A stretch of 38,087 nucleotides of DNA from Spirochaeta sp. LUC14_002_19_P3 (GTDB lineage: Bacteria; Spirochaetota; Spirochaetia; DSM-2461). Position 1 is the stretch's first letter, and each line of letters starts with the position of its first letter. The position numbers and the translations under genes were made by a program. The notes beneath the pieces were generated by a model, which searched no databases, was not told the origin of the DNA, and was given only the letters and a program-made list of their open reading frames with translations. This document shows, piece by piece, positions 35,860-38,087 of the stretch. The stretch spans positions 1 to 38,087 of the forward strand of contig MUIB01000089.1 in the NCBI GenBank assembly GCA_002084135.1. The letters are read 5' to 3'.

Positions 35860-35946
35860 CCCCCCCTTCCTTGAAACAATAAAGGGGGGGCGGGCTTTCC
35901 GGGGGTACCGTCCGGCAAGCCGGACCGCCGACGAAGCCGCCGCCCC
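35860..35946. repeat. GC-rich nested palindromes (REP-like)
   Basis: CCCCCCCTT/AAGGGGGGG; GTCCGGC-AA-GCCGGAC; outer GGGGCGG../..CCGCCGCCCC. Confidence 0.7.
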
Positions 35947-36004
35947 TACAATCCCTAACTCAGGATAAAAATAGTAAACCTACGGTTATCGAAACAATTA
36001 ATAG

Positions 36005-36164
36005 TATATTCCTGGCTGGGCAGGAGGGGAAAATGTTTGACCGTTGTTTGACTAGAAGCGACAATTTAGTGAATTACACGGACCTTAACCATTTACTCTA
36101 TAATGTTTTAAGTGTTTTGAATTTGTTTGACTGTTGTTTGACTGGAACAAGCTCAAAAAGCATC
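36005..36164 (+). repeat. Direct repeat E, copy 1 (160 bp); begins with the 3' coding end of an AlbA_2-type gene
   Basis: Matches 37870-38018 apart from an 11-bp indel and substitutions. Confidence 0.93.
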
Positions 36165-36198
36165 CGTATCCATCCATGGTTAAAAAAGGAGACCCACC

Positions 36199-36417
36199 AT
36201 GAAACTCAAATTCAAGCAACAGCCCTACCAGACACAAGCCGTTGAATCGGTTGCAGACTGTTTTAAGGGCCAACCCAATGCAGCCGGTCTCAGCTACCGG
36301 ATTGCCCCTGGAGTAACAAAATCCGGTGCACAGGGATACACGCAGAAGAGACTGTTTGAAGAATCCGGCTTTAAAAGATATTATTCTCACTGTCACACAG
36401 ATGTGAAGGCCATTTAA
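36199..36417 (+). pseudogene. Type III restriction endonuclease (Res) N-terminal fragment fused to a Mod C-terminal tail
   Basis: [39 protein letters not shown]... then ...HTDVKAI*, identical to the Mod C-terminus at 33969-33992. Confidence 0.8.
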
Positions 36418-36429
36418 GGGGAAAGATAC

Positions 36430-37905
36430 ATGAACAATACCGACTATTTGAAAAGTTTAGTTCACGAGCTTTGTCGATTACCTCAAAAGGAGTGTGAATG
36501 GGTTGAATTTAAACATAATCATGCCAATGCGGATGAGATTGGGCAATACATCTCTGCTTTATCCAACTCGGCACTATTATCCGGTAAAGACAAAGCCTAT
36601 ATTGTTTGGGGAATTGACGACAAGGCACACTCCATTATTGGCACTGATTTCTCATTGGATAGAGCCAGGGTTGGCAATGAAGAATTAGAAAATTGGCTAT
36701 TACAACGATTGAATCCCAAGATAAATTTTAAGTTTGAGAGCATTGAGATCGATGACAAAAATGTAGTGATATTGCAAATCAACGCCGCCAGTAAGCACCC
36801 CTCATCTTTCACCAATGAAAAATATGTGCGCATCGGCTCTTACAAGAAAAAGTTAAAAGATTTTCCGGAAAAAGAGCGTGAACTTTGGCGCTTATTGGAT
36901 CAGGTTCCATTTGAGAATCAGTTATCTTTGGAGAGGATTAGCAAAGATGAGGTACTGGAACTGCTTGATTATTCATATTACTTTCATCTTGTAAAAATGC
37001 CAATCCCTGATGGACATCAGGTAATATTAGAAGCCCTAACTTCGGAAGATATTATTCAACGGGATGATTCTGGCCTCTACAATATCACCAACCTGGGAGC
37101 GATTCTTTTCGCTAAAGATTTAACGCATTTTCCTAATTTAAAAAGAAAAGCGGTTCGTGTTATTCAGTATAAAGGAAAAAACAAACTGGAAACTGTCAGG
37201 GAGCAACAAGGCACTAAAGGTTATGCACTGGGATTCAATGGACTGATTGACTATATCATGACTTTAATGCCAGCAGAAGAAAACTTGAGCTCACCTATTC
37301 GCAAAGAGACAACAATGTTTCCTAAACTGGCTGTTCGTGAATTAGTGGTTAATGCACTAATCCATCAGGACTTCTTTGAAGCAGGCAGTGGCGTGATGAT
37401 TGAGCTGTTTGCTAATCGCCTGGAAATTTCCAATCCCGGAGTGCCTCTTGTCAGTGTTGAACGTTTTTTGGATACACCGCCAAAATCCAGAAACGAAAAA
37501 CTGACTTCACTCTTACGCCGCTTGGGAATATGTGAAGAGCGCGGGTCTGGAATAGATAAAGTTATATTTGAGATAGAGATAAACCAATTGCCAGCACCAG
37601 TATTTGAAATACCAGAAAAATCGACTCGTGTTATCCTGTTTTCGCATCGTAAGTTGAAACACTTAACAAAACAAGAGCGGGTATGGGCTTGCTATTTTCA
37701 TGCTTCACTCAAGTATATTGAGCGTGAATATATGACAAACTCCAGTTTACGCGAACGCTTTGGTATTGAGGTTAAAAATGGAGCAATGGCCACTCGTATT
37801 ATTAATGATGCGCTAGAGAGTGGACTCATCCGTGTTTATGATGAAAGCGTTGGTGCCAAGGCTCGAAGATATATTCCTGGCTGGGCAGGAGGGGAAAATA
37901 TTTGA
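36430..37905 (+). CDS. AlbA_2 (Schlafen-like) domain / ATP-binding transcriptional-regulator-type protein
   Basis: EWVEFKHNHANADEIGQYISALSNSALL; LVVNALIHQDF; RRLGICEERGSGIDKV. Confidence 0.88.
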   Translation: MNNTDYLKSLVHELCRLPQKECEWVEFKHNHANADEIGQYISALSNSALLSGKDKAYIVWGIDDKAHSIIGTDFSLDRARVGNEELENWLLQRLNPKINFKFESIEIDDKNVVILQINAASKHPSSFTNEKYVRIGSYKKKLKDFPEKERELWRLLDQVPFENQLSLERISKDEVLELLDYSYYFHLVKMPIPDGHQVILEALTSEDIIQRDDSGLYNITNLGAILFAKDLTHFPNLKRKAVRVIQYKGKNKLETVREQQGTKGYALGFNGLIDYIMTLMPAEENLSSPIRKETTMFPKLAVRELVVNALIHQDFFEAGSGVMIELFANRLEISNPGVPLVSVERFLDTPPKSRNEKLTSLLRRLGICEERGSGIDKVIFEIEINQLPAPVFEIPEKSTRVILFSHRKLKHLTKQERVWACYFHASLKYIEREYMTNSSLRERFGIEVKNGAMATRIINDALESGLIRVYDESVGAKARRYIPGWAGGENI

Positions 37906-38018
37906 CCGTTGTTTGACTAGAAGCGACAATTCAGTGAATTACACGGACCTTAACCATTTATTCTATAATGTTTTAAGTTTTTTGAATTTGTTTGACTGGA
38001 ACAAGCTCAAAAAGCATC
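37870..38018 (+). repeat. Direct repeat E, copy 2 (149 bp)
   Basis: Contains last codons of the AlbA_2 gene (IPGWAGGENI*) plus about 115 bp downstream. Confidence 0.93.
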
Positions 38019-38040
38019 TGCGCCCATCCGTGTCCATCCG

Positions 38041-38079
38041 CCCGCCTGCCGAAGCCTCGGCGCAGGCAGGTGGTTCCAA
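38041..38079 (-). repeat. Palindromic core of repeat B at window end
   Basis: CCCGCCTGCCGAAGCCTCGGCGCAGGCAGGTGGTTCCAA. Confidence 0.85.
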
Positions 38080-38087
38080 CCCGTTCA

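Noticed and set aside
1-38087. tRNA or rRNA genes
   Set aside because: No T-loop GTTCRANNC with matching acceptor stem or rRNA-like conserved blocks noticed by eye; tRNAscan-SE would be decisive.

Overview
38 kb bacterial chromosomal window; source organism not assigned. From about 0.5 to 31.6 kb it is mostly ordinary metabolic genes: gltB-gltD, an Asp/Asn beta-hydroxylase-like protein, a CPBP-like protease, an SDR epimerase, ppdK, shikimate kinase-aroC, rubredoxin, a dihydroorotate-dehydrogenase-like protein, a PLP aminotransferase, a quinone oxidoreductase, a giant 2-hydroxyacyl-CoA dehydratase activase/DUF2229 protein, valS, ssb, mannose-1-P guanylyltransferase, branched-chain aminotransferase, an FTR-beta/glutaredoxin/thioredoxin cluster, and ThrH. 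From about 31.7 kb to the end is a repeat-rich defence-type island: an intact type III Mod methyltransferase, a HAD protein, a nonsense-riddled rhuM pseudogene, a res 5' fragment fused to a mod 3' tail, an intact AlbA_2/ATP-binding protein, and several direct repeats. Most notable observations: (i) a textbook four-segment transcription attenuator with a leader peptide MRNAPALNSVIFFAAAAP* (four consecutive Ala codons) upstream of the aminotransferase at 15683; (ii) a MITE-like family with GGGYACCTCTAAA termini whose ends repeatedly abut stop codons and once supply a probable start codon; (iii) a rearranged type III R-M island with a 1.87 kb cassette between 150-160 bp direct repeats; (iv) simple-repeat families, usually intergenic in type, translated in frame inside mod. 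All calls come from reading the sequence; no database search or folding program was run.
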